64,000 bases of DNA from Lathyrus oleraceus (taxonomy: Eukaryota > Streptophyta > Magnoliopsida > Fabales > Fabaceae): positions 179,979,330 to 180,043,329 of the forward strand of contig NC_066581.1 in the NCBI RefSeq assembly GCF_024323335.1, read 5' to 3'. This document shows positions 47,193 to 58,675 of the stretch, piece after piece (positions within the stretch are counted from its first letter, which is position 1; each line of letters opens with the position of its first letter). The translations under genes and the position numbers were made by a program. The notes under the pieces are model-generated. The model made no database searches and had not been told where the DNA came from. It was given only the letters and a program-made list of their open reading frames with translations.

Positions 47193-48416
47193 TACATAAG
47201 GATTTATTTAGGTACGTCCCCAATCGGTCTCACTATGAGTTCATATTCTCTCAATTCGAACTCAAATTGAGATAATGAAAATTAACCTTTGCAATTTTAG
47301 TTTACAAGAGATATGTAGCAATACAACCCCACAAGCCCTAAGTTTAATGTTGATTCTAACACTTTCCCTTCCCTTGACCTGAGCTTGATCAAGTCATCCA
47401 ATAATAACAATTTGATCCATCGTCTCATGCTACTCCTTTACAAGAAACCCCTATTCTTCAAAGATTTCACTCGATCAAATTCAAATTACAAATTGTTGTT
47501 ACACAAGATTTACTAAGATGGTCCACCGTCTCACGCTGCTCCTGTGTAAGAAACCCCCGTTCTTCAAAGCTTTCACTGGATCGAATTCAACTTGTGTAAT
47601 CTTGTCCAAAACCTTCAAATCCCCAATTTATCTTGAAGGAAAACCCCAACTTGGTTTTCTTATTTGAATCCCCCAAAGATCCTCAACCCAATTTACAATT
47701 CAAAAACCTAAATTAGATGTTATCAACACTGATTCTACATGACACTCAAACAAAAAAATGATTATGTGTAGTTTGTTTGTGTGTATGAATAGAAAGTAGG
47801 TTGAAGATGAAGAGAACTCTTCGTATATTCTTGGTTTTTTATCTTGAAATGATGCATGTATGAAGTATATATGTGTGTATGTTGGAGACAAAAGGAATGC
47901 AAAAGATTTGAAAAAATAATGAATTTTTGGAAAAATACGTTGCATGTGTCGACCTATGTAAGCCATGTGTCGGCACATTCGATGCATGTGTCGACCTGTA
48001 TAGGTCATGTGTCGACACGTACAGGTGACACATCAAACAAAAGCTACAAGCTTTAAAATTGACCCACATGTGTCAACTTATAACTCGTATGTCCCGACTC
48101 ATAGATGAATTTTCTTCTATGTGTCAAACTGAAGTGCTTTATGTGTCGACTCTTCAAACAGAAGCTACAACCTTTAAAAATGATCCACATGTGTCGACTC
48201 ATATCATGTATGTGTCGACACATATACCTGTTTTTCACATAAAAATGAATTTTTAATGCATGAAACCTTTTCTAAATCATTTCCAAAATATTTTTGTGCT
48301 TCCTAATGCTAAGATGCACATTAAGACTCAGAGGATATCGTCCAATATACATAAAAGCTAAAGTATCATAGTTTTGACATCATACTAAATACACCTAACG
48401 GAAAGTTGCACTCACA
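46680..48416 (-). repeat. 5' LTR (copy B) of the outer copia element
   Basis: Homologous to 30610-32567 throughout, ending TTGCACTCACA. It carries a shorter AT/AG microsatellite (47119-47188), a TATATAT element near 47866 and a TGTGTCGAC-type array (47942-48230). The right flank, CATCCCCCAT, resembles the purine tract beside copy A, which is unexpected for a 5' LTR. The low-coordinate border is approximate. Confidence 0.68.
47119..47188. repeat. (AT)n(AG)n microsatellite in LTR copy B
   Basis: About 18 AT and 17 AG units at the site of the longer tract in copy A. Confidence 0.95.
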
Positions 48417-48723
48417 CATCCCCCATATCATCATCAATATTGATCACATACAAAGAGTTAGAACGAGCAAGATGAGAATGCTCTACTGAAAAATACCTAG
48501 TTTTCCGTTCATGGGTTTTCTTCATTATGTTCCACTTAAATATATCCCACAAAAAGAAATAATATCACAATGAGAAAACAACATATATGACTAAATGACA
48601 CATGCAAATTTAGACTCTCATACACATCAAAGTAAGTTTCTAACCTCATAAATATATCCATTTACTTAATTAATATTATTAATTCTAAATAATTTAATTT
48701 AATTTTGGTTTAGGTGGTTCACT
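48417..48723. other. Short non-coding junction between copia LTR and MULE fragment
   Basis: It begins with the purine-tract-like CATCCCCCAT. From about 48640 it is AT-rich, ending TTTTGGTTTAG, a likely intron 3' end of the following PMD fragment. No gene. Confidence 0.4.
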
Positions 48724-49261
48724 CATGGGATGTATTACGAAAGATGTCATCGACATTATATTGTGGCTTATCGATCTCTCATAGATCACCTGGGACCAAA
48801 CGATGTATCACTACTAACATGTTCACGTTTTAAAAAATTATTTTTAATATTAACGTAGTAAAAAATAAATATATTTTACACAATAGTTTATTTGGAGTCC
48901 ATATATGAGTCTAGAAGATCATCATACAAGGGATGGAGACGATGCAACCGTCTGGGCTGCAACAACACCAATTATCATTTTCACTACTCTATGAATGCAC
49001 CATAGTGATTGTCTGAAACTACAACTCGACATGCATCAAGACATCCTAGGTCCCCCGAGGTGCTAAAAAAATACTAGAATAGTAAAATCTCCGACCAATG
49101 CAAATACGCCAATTGGAAACACTACGCAAAAGTAGAGTGTCAACACCACAACTTTGTCCTGACCGACTTTGTAATACCAACCGAATTTAAACCAAGTCCT
49201 CAATACATGTATTACGATAGATCAATTACAATTGATTTTCTATTTGAACCTAGATATTTAT
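48724..49261 (+). pseudogene. Second PMD gene fragment, front part
   Basis: An exon-like piece at 48724-48815 (WFTHGMYYERCHRHYIVAYRSLIDHL) ends in AT-rich intron-like sequence. From about 48891 a second exon (FIWSPYMSLEDHH ... DDATVWAATTPIIIFTT) corresponds to 15377 onward in the complete MULE. Stops and frameshifts are frequent. It is cut at about 49261 by a copia insertion, and its Q/P-rich tail resumes at 53661. It marks a related but older MULE. Confidence 0.68.
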
Positions 49262-49364
49262 TGAGATACAATATAATCCAAGTTGTGTGAGGTCCAAGCC
49301 CAAAGTTAATTAGAGTTTAGGGTTATTATATTTGTTACTTAGTAGTCAAGTCACTTAGGTGTAT

Positions 49365-49372
49365 ATAAATAG
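49365..49372 (+). promoter_or_regulatory. LTR TATA box
   Basis: TATAAATA within GGTGTATATAAATAGATG; the 3' LTR has the near match GTGTATATAAACAT at the same place. Oriented with the element. Confidence 0.5.
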
Positions 49373-49435
49373 ATGCTTTATAATTTAGTTTTGTAACACA
49401 ATCATTCTTCAATAATATCAATCCTTACTTTCATA

Positions 49436-49509
<74 letters not shown>
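49436..49509. repeat. (CT)n(TA)n microsatellite in the 5' LTR
   Basis: About 11 CT and 26 TA units. The 3' LTR has only CTCCCTCTCTC here, so the tract grew after insertion. Confidence 0.95.
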
Positions 49510-49511
<2 letters not shown>

Positions 49512-49614
49512 GTCTCTCCCTCTCTCTCCTCACTAAAAATGCCTCACGCACTAACAAATTGGCATCTAGGATTATACATCGGTGATCATGGGTTATTAAT
49601 CAATCACTGCAAAA

Positions 49615-52600
49615 ATGAATGATACTAACAACATTCCAAATTCTCTTCCAATTCTTGACGACAAGAATTATATTCGATGGAGAAAACATATGCAATCTCA
49701 CTTTGGCTTTCATGAAACACTATAAGTGGTTACTAATGGTGTCCCTGAGTTAGCTGGGAATGCAACTGATGCTCAGAGAGTTGCGAAGAAGAAAGATTAT
49801 AAGGTTGTGTATTACATTTAATCGGTGGTAGATTCAGCGAATTTTGACAAGATATCTTATGCTGAATCGACAAAGGAGGCATGTGATATTCTTGTCAAAT
49901 ACTATGAAAGACGTGAGAAAGTTAAAGTCGTCAAATTGCAGACCTTGTGATGACAATATGAATTATTGCAGATGAGAGAAAATGAAAAGATTGTAGGCTA
50001 CATGTCAAAGGTATAGAATCTCGTCCATCTCATGAAGGGTTGTGGTGAAACCCTAACTAATAAGATGATAGTTGAGAAGGTAACACGTATGTTGACTTCT
50101 CACTTTGATCACGTTAATGTAGCTATTCAAGAATCCAAAAATCTTGAAACCATGAAACTAAAAGATTTGGTTGGTTCATTAGAGGCGCATGGGATTAGGA
50201 TTGTCGAAAGGAAATAAGTTCAAGATTCAATACAAACACTGCAGGCTCAGGCATGGAAGAAGCATGATGGTTCCAACAAGTTCAAAGGCAAATGAGACAA
50301 GCCTCAAATCAAGAAGTCTTGGTCTAACCCTCAAAAGAAGAAGGTCGAGGATAAGGCTTCTGAATCCTCGAAAAGAGGAGGAGGAAACCCCTATCAGAAA
50401 GACAAAGAGAGAAAAAGGTGTGCAGTGCTATAACTATGAAAAATGGGGTCAACTGGCTAAGCATTTTTGGTACAATAAAGACAAGGGAGCGACAAAAGGA
50501 AAGAAGGAAGGAGAGAACCTTGCACACCAAGATTCAAATGATGATGAAGATATGGTGGTTATGGATACAATTGTAGATGACCATGTCGACTCCAAGATCT
50601 GGCTCCTCGACTCAGGATGCTCAAACCACACGACTGGTTGAAAAACGTGGTTAGCAGATTTCGACTCGTCGAAGAAGAGAAAGGTCAAACTTTCTGATAA
50701 TATCTCGTTGCAAACAGAAGGTACCGACGACGTAGTTATTCAAAGGAGTAAGGGACGAAAAGCTATGCTCAAGATATGGTAACTGGTATACCAAGTCTTG
50801 TGATACCCGAAAAACTCTATGAAGGTTTCTTAGTAGGGAAGGAATCTAGAAAGAATTTCTTTTCGACTATGCCAATTAGATCCTCCTACATACTAGAAGT
50901 AGTACATTCAGATGTTTGTGGCCTATTTGTGGATTATAGCATTGGTGGAGATAGTTATTTTATCTCATTTATCGATGAGTATAGTCGAAAGATTTGGATC
51001 TATGTGATCAGGCCCAAAGACGAAGTATTTTCAATCTTTAAGAGATTCAAAATGCTTGTTAAAAACCAGAGTGAAAAGAAGACAAGGTTCTGCAAACAGA
51101 TGGAGGTGACGGATACACATCCAAGATGTTTGAAGAATTTTGTGCATAACATGGTATTGATCATGAGGTAATTGCTCCTTACACGCCTCAACATAATGGA
51201 ATAGAAAAAAGAAGTAACATGACCATATTGGACATGGCAAGATGCATGTTAAAGTAGAAGAATTTTCCAAAACCCTTATGTGGGTGAAGCAGTCACCACT
51301 GCTATCTATGTTCTGAACAGGTGCTCTCTACCAAGAACCTGAAAAACAAGGTTCTTGAAGAAGTGTGGAGTGGAAAACGACCATTAGTGAGTCATTTGAA
51401 GGTATTTGGCTCTATTTATTATAGGCATATTCCTGATGCTAGAAGAAGGAAGCTTGATGACAAGAATGAACCTATGATTCTGGTAGGATATCATAAAACT
51501 GGTGCATACAGGCTATTCAATCCAGTTAATCAGAAGATTGTGAGGAGTCGAGATATTGTAATTGATGAAAAATCTGTATGGGATTAGAATTCTAGTGATG
51601 TAATTAACAAGTCATTGATGAGCTATGATTTCGATGAAATAAGTAATGCTGTTGAAGTTGAAGATATTTTCAATATTCTAGTCGAAGTCGAAGTAGTTAC
51701 TAACATGCTTGACACAGTTGAAGTCGAAGATGGTGCAACTATTACTAGTTAAAGACTCCAAAGAACTAGAGCTCGTCCAGTAAGACTTCAAGACTCTGAA
51801 GTGATTGGTGATAATGAAGTCACACCAGATGGATAATTAATTCATTTTGCCTTACTTGCATGTGCTGAACTAATTAACTATAGTGAAGCCTTCAACAATA
51901 AATAATGGAAGTCATCTATGGTCGAAGAGTTATAAGCAATCGAAAGATATAACACATGGGAGTTAGTCAAATTGCCAACACATACAAAACTATCAAAGTG
52001 AAGTGGGTGGTCAAGTTGAAGCACAATGTTGGTGCGTCAATAGCAAGAAATAAGGCGAGATTGGTAGCTCGAGGTTTTATTCAGAGAGAAGGAGTCAACT
52101 ACTCTGAAGTATATGCACCAGTAGCAAGATTGGAGACTGTTCAAACTAGTCGTCACCTTGACATGCAATACAGGTTGGTCGACATTTCACTTAGATGTGA
52201 AATCAACATTTTTGTATGGTCCTCTAGATGAAAAAGGTATATGTCGCACAACCTCTTGGGTTTGTGATTCAGGAGGAAGCAAGGAAAGTATTCAAGTTGC
52301 ATAAAGCACTATATGGTCTCAAGTAGGCACCTAGGGCATGGAACAAGAAGATCGAGTCATACTTAGTCGAATTAGGATTCGTCAAATGCAAATCTCAATA
52401 TGGTGTCTATGTTCATGTTGTAGCATAAGATATAACAATTATCTACTTGTATGTTAATGACTTGTTAGTAACTGGGAATAACTTGGAGAACTTGTCGAAG
52501 CTCAAAGAGCTGATGAAAAAGGAATTTGAAATGTTAGATATGGGAAACTTATCTTATTTCCTAAGCATGTAATTTCAAATGTCGAAGCAAGGAATGATGC

Positions 52601-53411
52601 TACATCAAAGAAAACATGTCAAAGAGATACTCAAGATATTCCAGATGGATGATTCGACTCCTGCGTTTTCGCATGTCGAACTAAATTTGAAGTTGGAGAC
52701 GCATGGAAAGGAAGACAAAGTCGATGCAACTTTGTTCAAACAAATTCCCGAATCTCTGAGATATGTGTGAAATAGTCAACCTGATATAGGTTTCTTAGTT
52801 GGATTAGTGAGCAGATACATGAGTGGACCAACGATGTCACACATGAAGGCTGCAAGAAGAATATTGAGATACTTAAAGTAATCGATAAACTATGGAAATC
52901 TATTTCGAAGAGACTCTGAAAGCAAATAAGTTATGGTTACTTTCTATTTAGATTCTGATTAGTGTGGAGATAATGAAGATTGAAGAAGCACAACTGGTTA
53001 TTTTTTTCAAGTGTTTGGTGCCCCAATGTCACGACACTCGAGAAAGTAACCTGTGGTGGCATTGTCATTGTGTGAGGCTGAATATATAGCTGGATCTTAT
53101 GTTGCGTGTCAAGTAATTTGGACCAGATCTGCGCTTGAAGAGATTGAGGTCGAAGTGAAGAAACCTCTAGTGCTGCAAATCGACAACAAGTCAGGCATAA
53201 ATCTTGCGAAAAATCCAGTTTTGCATGGAAGGAGTAAGCACACCGAAGCTAGATTTTACTTCTTAAGGGAGAAGGTAAATTAATGTGAACTTGAAGTAAG
53301 ACATTGCTCAAGTGAAATATAGTTGACCGACATTTTCACCAAATGATTGAAGATCGACAGATTCCTGGATTTGAGAAAGAAATTAGGAATAGTTCAGATC
53401 GACTATAGTTA
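49615..53411 (+). pseudogene. Ty1/copia polyprotein, heavily broken
   Basis: ATG 49615 begins gag (MNDTNNIPNSLPILDDKNYI). A degenerate primer site (TTGGCATCTAGGA) lies just upstream, at about 49559. In order: gag to about 50220; a knuckle with two Cys replaced (CYNYEKWGQLAKHFW); protease (WLLDSGCSNHTTG, near 50600); integrase pieces (VVHSDVCGLF, FISFIDEYSRKIW, near 50910-51000); RT ([28 protein letters not shown]); catalytic box YVND at 52450-52461 instead of YVDD; and RNase H (VALSLCEAEYIAGSYVA, 53050-53100). More than a dozen stops and shifts are visible. It inserted in the PMD fragment. Confidence 0.82.
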
Positions 53412-53437
53412 GTGTTTGTTCCACAACTTGGATTATA

Positions 53438-53660
53438 TGGGATTTATTCAGATATAATATAATCCAAGTTGTGTGAGGTCCAAGCCCAAAGTTAATTAGG
53501 ATTTAGGGTTGTTATATTTGTTATTTAGTAGTCAGGTTACTTAGGTGTATATAAACATATACCTTGTAATTCAGTTTTGTAACAAAATTATTCTTCAATA
53601 ATATCAATCTTTACTTTTACATTCTCCCTCTCTCACTAAAAGTGCCCCCACACACAAACA
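53438..53660 (+). repeat. 3' LTR of the plus-strand copia element
   Basis: Begins TGGGATTTATTCAG and ends CACACAAACA. The right flank ATATTTAG matches the ATATTTA just left of the 5' LTR, which suggests the target duplication, though the exact left border is unclear. Confidence 0.72.
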
Positions 53661-54140
53661 ATATTTAGTTGGCTCACATGAACGAACATCATCATCAAAT
53701 GCCCAACAAAACCAACAACAAACCATAAATACCCAAACCCAAAAACTAATACATGTCATACACCCAATCATAAAACCAAGAGAATACCCTATACTACCAA
53801 CAACAATCATAAGATTTTTTTATCAATCTTCCCACCAATAAACACGAGCCCCAAACCCATCATACACATTACAAAACATCCAACAAACAAACGTCAACTT
53901 CCAAATACCACAACACCAATTTCCTTTTTACCCCAACATAATATTCTCACAAATGTCATCACTCGACCGACCTCACTATTGCCTAACCATGGACATATAA
54001 ACTCAAACAACACAACCGCACTATGAAAACATGGACAACAAACTAAATTACGACAATTCTTACATTAACCCACAAGTTCGAACACAGATTGAAACAAAAC
54101 ATCTACAACAATTAAAACCTCGTCTGTGTGGAATCAATAA
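53661..54140 (+). pseudogene. Second PMD gene fragment, Q/P/N-rich tail
   Basis: The sequence is C/A-rich (repeated CCAACAA and CCCAAACCC), like the Gln/Pro-rich tail of the PMD gene in the complete MULE. It continues the fragment interrupted at 49261. Reading frames are broken throughout. Confidence 0.55.
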
Positions 54141-54289
54141 TCACTATAATGCATCACATCATATTGGATATTGTAGTCTAATTTTAATTATATTACATTA
54201 GTTAGTAAATTATTTATTAAATATATTATATTAATTAAATATTAAATAATAAAAAAATATAAAAATATAAAATATAATGATACTTACAT

Positions 54290-54511
54290 TTAATTGGTGC
54301 GCTCTATTTTATTAATAATAGCAGTGCACACCAATTAATTTGGCGGACTTAGTGTTGGTTAATTAGTAGCCTTCAATTGGTTTGGTTGATTCACTTCAAA
54401 TTATTTTTTTTTTTTTTAAAACTTGAATAGTTTAAAATTTTTGTTAGAAATATGGGTAGAGTGGATATTGAATTGAGAAAGATGTATATCCGTATTTTAG
54501 TAAAAAAATTC
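54290..54511 (-). repeat. Probable right TIR of the second, decayed MULE
   Basis: The stretch ends TATTTTAGTAAAAAAATTC, close to the end of the complete MULE (TATTTTGGTAAAAAAATC). At 54293-54338 the arms AATTGGTGCGC and GTGCACACCAATT can pair, echoing the hairpin TIR of the first element. No left end or target duplication is recognisable. Confidence 0.5.
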
Positions 54512-55519
54512 TGGTTCTGTCCATAGGTCCCACATCAACAATAATTAGCTGGTGTGAAACATGCCGCAAATTTTGATGTTGCCCTCTATTTCATCCTGTA
54601 GAATGTAAATGCTGCTGTTGTAAGCAAAAACACCATACGGTTTTTTAGTCAAGATCACATGGTTCATTCGTTACTTAAAACATATGTTTACATAAATAAA
54701 TTGTATTCAAGATAGAAATATTTAAAATTTAGAACAATCAAATATACCACTTATAAAAGAGTTTTTTCATTTTAAGTTTTTTAACAATATATATATATAA
54801 AAATTAGAAAAATGATAAAAAAAATTGTAGGTAACTGTAACTTAGTACTTATCGCGTGTACGCGAACTCCACGCGCAATCCATGTCCGTCCAGGACGGCA
54901 CCCCATTACTCAAAGCTATTCACAAACTTTTCATTATCATCAAAAGCAAATTAACTTAATCTTACAATTAAACGTGCAGCCACTTTACAAATAACATTTT
55001 TAAACCATTTTAAGTCTCGATTAAAAAACATATATATATTATTTTTAAACAATTAATAAAAATTTGTCTCTTCACTCCACCTAGATTGTGCTCTATGTAT
55101 TGACTATTGAAAATGAAATAGAGATAATGGTTAAGAACACCTCATGAAAATGCATCCCACTAACTTTTTTTCTTTCATTCCTCACATCATAGATCGTGCT
55201 GTTTTTCTTTTGCAACTTCCATTTTCATGTGAACTAGTAGTATCAAAGTTGTTACTTTCTTCTTAGAAAAAAGCATTTAAATTCCTCAGCAACAATGTGT
55301 ATATTAAAATACTCCTGTTTGCAATGTTTGACCAAATTATAGATAACAACAAAAACAACATTGTCTTTCTAGGAAGTTACATGGAAACTGTTTCATCATG
55401 TACTCTTTAACACGAAATATCAAACTGTTTGTGTGTATATATACATAGGTGATCATTCTTGTATCTATAGAATGAAGTTCTTTCCTAGTATTTTCCTATA
55501 GGTCTAGTAAAATTCCACC
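54512..55519. other. Intergenic and promoter region of the Ca2+-ATPase gene
   Basis: About 1 kb without a gene, AT-rich. The proximal promoter lies at its end. A GCGTGTACGCGAACTCCACGCG cluster occurs near 54850 (20 of its bases are G/C-rich and include CGCG cores). Confidence 0.4.
55436..55443 (+). promoter_or_regulatory. Putative TATA box of the Ca2+-ATPase gene
   Basis: TATATATA lies 77 bases before the ATG, giving a predicted start site near 55470 and a leader of about 50 bases. Confidence 0.5.
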
Positions 55520-58500
55520 ATGTCTAACAATCATAATCTACAATATGATGGCACTTCATTCATCATTGATATCACCAACACCTTCACAAAAGTCACTTCT
55601 AAATACACCAATAATGCAAAAAGAAGGTGGCGTTTTGCATATACAGCTATATATTCTAGAAGGGTTATGCTTTCCCTTGCCCAAGAAGTTATATCCAGAA
55701 AAAATCCAAAACTCTTTCACACACAGTCTTCTAGCACCACTCTTGATGTAATTGAACCGCTCATTACTCGACATAACGGAACCGATCATTACTCATTGGT
55801 TTCTCATGATGTTGATAGAATCAAACTCGCTGATATGGTTAAGGACAAAAGCTTGAAGTCATTAGGTGAGTTTGGCGGAGTTGAAGGCGTTGCGCGTGTT
55901 CTTGGAACGGTTCCGAAAATGGGAATTGTGGGGAGTGATGATGATGTTTCGAGACGGATTGAGTTGTTTGGTTCGAATACTTACAAGAAGCCGCCCCCGA
56001 AAGGGCTTTTACATTTTGTGCTCGAGGCTTTCAATGATACAACTATTATTATCCTTCTGGTTTGTGCTGGTCTTTCCCTTGGTTTTGGTATAAAAGAACA
56101 TGGACCAGGGGAAGGTTGGTATGAAGGTGGAAGTATATTTGTAGCGGTTTTTCTTGTGGTGGTTGTAAGTGCATTAAGCAATTTCAGACAAGAGAGACAG
56201 TTTCACAAACTGTCTAAGATAAGTAACAATATCAAAGTGAAAGCTGTGAGAAACGGAAGGCCGCAGAATATATCGATTTTTGACGTACTTGTGGGAGATA
56301 TTGTGTCTCTCAAGATTGGCGATCAGATTCCGGCTGATGGAGTTTTTCTATCAGGTCATTCACTGCAGGTGGATGAATCTAGCATGACAGGTGAGAGCGA
56401 CCATGTAGAGATTGAGCCTTTAAGAGAGCCTTTTTTGTTGTCGGGCGCGAAAGTGGTGGACGGATATGCTCAGATGCTTGTAACATCTGTTGGGAAAAAC
56501 ACTTCTTGGGGTCAAATGATGAGCTCGATATCGCGAGACACTAACGAGAGAACGCCCCTGCAAGCTCGTCTTGACAAGTTAACCTCTTCGATCGGGAAGG
56601 TTGGACTCGCGGTAGCGTTTCTCGTACTTCTAGTATTGTTGGTTCGTTATTTTACAGGTAATTCACAAGAAAAGAAAGGGAATAAAAAGTTTCAAGGAAG
56701 TGATAGCAATGTAAATGACGTTTTGAATTCTGTTGTGAGTATTGTTGCGGCTGCGGTTACTATTGTGGTTGTGGCAATCCCTGAGGGTTTGCCGTTGGCC
56801 GTGACGCTGACGCTTGCTTACTCGATGAAAAGAATGATGGCAGATCATGCCATGGTGAGGAAACTTTCTGCTTGCGAAACCATGGGATCTGCAACAGTTA
56901 TTTGTACGGATAAAACAGGTACCTTGACATTGAATCAGATGAGAGTGACCAAGTTTTCTCTCGGCCTCGAAAATTTTATCGAAAATTTTTCCAATGCAAT
57001 GACTCCTAATGTTCTTGAGTTATTCCACCAAGGGGTAGGCCTAAATACAACTGGAAGCGTCTATAAGCCGTCATCAGGATCCGAACCAGAAATTTCAGGT
57101 AGTCCGACAGAGAAAGCTATACTAATGTGGGCGGTATCAGATTTAGGTATGGACATGGATGAAATGAAACAGAAACATAAAGTCCTTCATGTTGAAACGT
57201 TTAACTCGGAGAAGAAACGAAGCGGCGTTGCAATAAGGAAGGACAGCGACAACCGAGTTCAGGTACATTGGAAAGGAGCTGCAGAGATGATACTTGCAAT
57301 GTGTACAACCTATATTGATAGTAACGGCGCGAGGAAGTCCCTCGACAAAGAAGAACGGTTTAAAATCGAGAAGATGATTCAAGGCATGGCTGCTAGTAGC
57401 CTAAGATGCATTGCTTTTGCTCATACGGAGATTTCGGGTTCAGAAGAAAATGATTATATGATCGAAAGGGAGAAAAAGACTCTACAGGAAGATCGATTGA
57501 CCTTGCTCGGCATTGTTGGCCTCAAGGATCCTTGTAGGCCAAACACAAAGAAAGCTGTGGAAACTTGCAAAGCTGCAGGAGTCGAAATTAAGATGATCAC
57601 CGGCGATAACATATTCACCGCAAAGGCAATAGCAACAGAATGTGGAATATTAGATCCTAAGGATCATGCGAATGCTGGAGAAGTCGTCGAAGGTGTTGAA
57701 TTCAGAAACTATACAGAAGAAGAGAGAATGGCGAAAGTTGATATTATCCGAGTGATGGCAAGATCGTCCCCTATGGACAAACTTCTGATGGTGCAATGCC
57801 TGAGAAAGAAAGGCCACGTAGTTGCGGTCACAGGCGACGGTACAAACGATGCACCTGCATTAAAAGAAGCCGATATAGGACTTTCAATGGGGCTCCAAGG
57901 AACCGAAGTCGCCAAAGAAAGTTCCGATATCGTTATCTTAGATGACAATTTCAATTCTGTCGCAACTGTTTTAAGATGGGGAAGATGTGTTTACAACAAC
58001 ATCCAGAAATTCATTCAGTTTCAACTAACAGTCAATGTTGCAGCACTCGTGATAAACTTCATCGCAGCAGTTTCTTCCGGGGATGTTCCCTTAACAACAG
58101 TTCAACTTCTTTGGGTGAATCTCATTATGGACACACTAGGTGCTTTGGCACTGGCAACAGAAAGGCCTACAAAGGAGTTAATGAAGAAAAAACCGATCGG
58201 TAGAACTGAGCCTCTTATCACAAACATCATGTGGAGAAACCTTCTAGCGCAAGCTTCATATCAGATAGCAGTTCTTCTCATCATGCAGTTCTACGGAAAA
58301 TCGATTTTCAACGTAAGTAAAGAGGTAAAGGATACACTAATTTTTAACACTTTTGTTCTCTGCCAAGTTTTCAACGAGTTCAACTCGCGAAGCATGGAGA
58401 AACTATACGTTTTCGAAGGCATTCTGAAAAACCACCTGTTTCTCGGAATTGTGGGGATAACTATTGTTCTTCAAATCTTGATGGTGGAACTGCTGAGGAA

Positions 58501-58675
58501 ATTTGCTGATACAGAAAGATTAACATGGGAGCAATGGGGAATATGTACCGGTATCGCAGTTGTTTCATGGCCTCTTGCTTGCATAGTAAAGCTCATACCT
58601 GTTTCAAATCAACATTCATTCAACTATACTAAGTGGTTAAAATTATTAGTCTTCAAGATTAAGAAAGCTTTTTAG
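55520..58675 (+). CDS. Autoinhibited P-type IIB Ca2+-ATPase, ACA12/ACA13-like
   Basis: A single uninterrupted frame of 1051 residues encodes a calmodulin-regulated Ca2+ pump, which exports cytosolic Ca2+ using ATP. A basic aromatic N-terminal segment (about 33-58, NAKRRWRFAYTAIYSRRVML) fits the autoinhibitory calmodulin-binding site of plant ACAs. Membrane segments 1 and 2 lie near 172-191 and 203-221. The actuator motif TGES is at 290-293, PEGLP of segment 4 at 421-425, and the phosphorylated Asp of DKTGTLT at 464. KGAAE marks the nucleotide domain and TGDGTNDAP starts at 771; segment 6 has NLIMDT. All key residues are present. Absence of introns matches Arabidopsis ACA12 and ACA13, which act at the plasma membrane; most other ACAs have introns. 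The ATG sits 77 bases after a TATA-like box. Confidence 0.95.
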   Translation: MSNNHNLQYDGTSFIIDITNTFTKVTSKYTNNAKRRWRFAYTAIYSRRVMLSLAQEVISRKNPKLFHTQSSSTTLDVIEPLITRHNGTDHYSLVSHDVDRIKLADMVKDKSLKSLGEFGGVEGVARVLGTVPKMGIVGSDDDVSRRIELFGSNTYKKPPPKGLLHFVLEAFNDTTIIILLVCAGLSLGFGIKEHGPGEGWYEGGSIFVAVFLVVVVSALSNFRQERQFHKLSKISNNIKVKAVRNGRPQNISIFDVLVGDIVSLKIGDQIPADGVFLSGHSLQVDESSMTGESDHVEIEPLREPFLLSGAKVVDGYAQMLVTSVGKNTSWGQMMSSISRDTNERTPLQARLDKLTSSIGKVGLAVAFLVLLVLLVRYFTGNSQEKKGNKKFQGSDSNVNDVLNSVVSIVAAAVTIVVVAIPEGLPLAVTLTLAYSMKRMMADHAMVRKLSACETMGSATVICTDKTGTLTLNQMRVTKFSLGLENFIENFSNAMTPNVLELFHQGVGLNTTGSVYKPSSGSEPEISGSPTEKAILMWAVSDLGMDMDEMKQKHKVLHVETFNSEKKRSGVAIRKDSDNRVQVHWKGAAEMILAMCTTYIDSNGARKSLDKEERFKIEKMIQGMAASSLRCIAFAHTEISGSEENDYMIEREKKTLQEDRLTLLGIVGLKDPCRPNTKKAVETCKAAGVEIKMITGDNIFTAKAIATECGILDPKDHANAGEVVEGVEFRNYTEEERMAKVDIIRVMARSSPMDKLLMVQCLRKKGHVVAVTGDGTNDAPALKEADIGLSMGLQGTEVAKESSDIVILDDNFNSVATVLRWGRCVYNNIQKFIQFQLTVNVAALVINFIAAVSSGDVPLTTVQLLWVNLIMDTLGALALATERPTKELMKKKPIGRTEPLITNIMWRNLLAQASYQIAVLLIMQFYGKSIFNVSKEVKDTLIFNTFVLCQVFNEFNSRSMEKLYVFEGILKNHLFLGIVGITIVLQILMVELLRKFADTERLTWEQWGICTGIAVVSWPLACIVKLIPVSNQHSFNYTKWLKLLVFKIKKAF

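Larger units (their letters stand above)
49262..49556 (+). repeat. 5' LTR of the plus-strand copia element
   Basis: Matches 53438-53660 (CAATATAATCCAAGTTGTGT, GTAACACAATCATTCTTCAA) and ends CACTAACA. It contains a TATATAAATAG box at 49363-49373 and a (CT)n(TA)n microsatellite at 49436-49509 that the 3' LTR lacks. The start is placed to within a few bases. Confidence 0.75.

Noticed and set aside
53604..53810. 68-residue Trp/Cys-rich minus-strand frame
   Set aside because: Antisense to the copia LTR end and the PMD tail; composition artefact of C/A-rich DNA.
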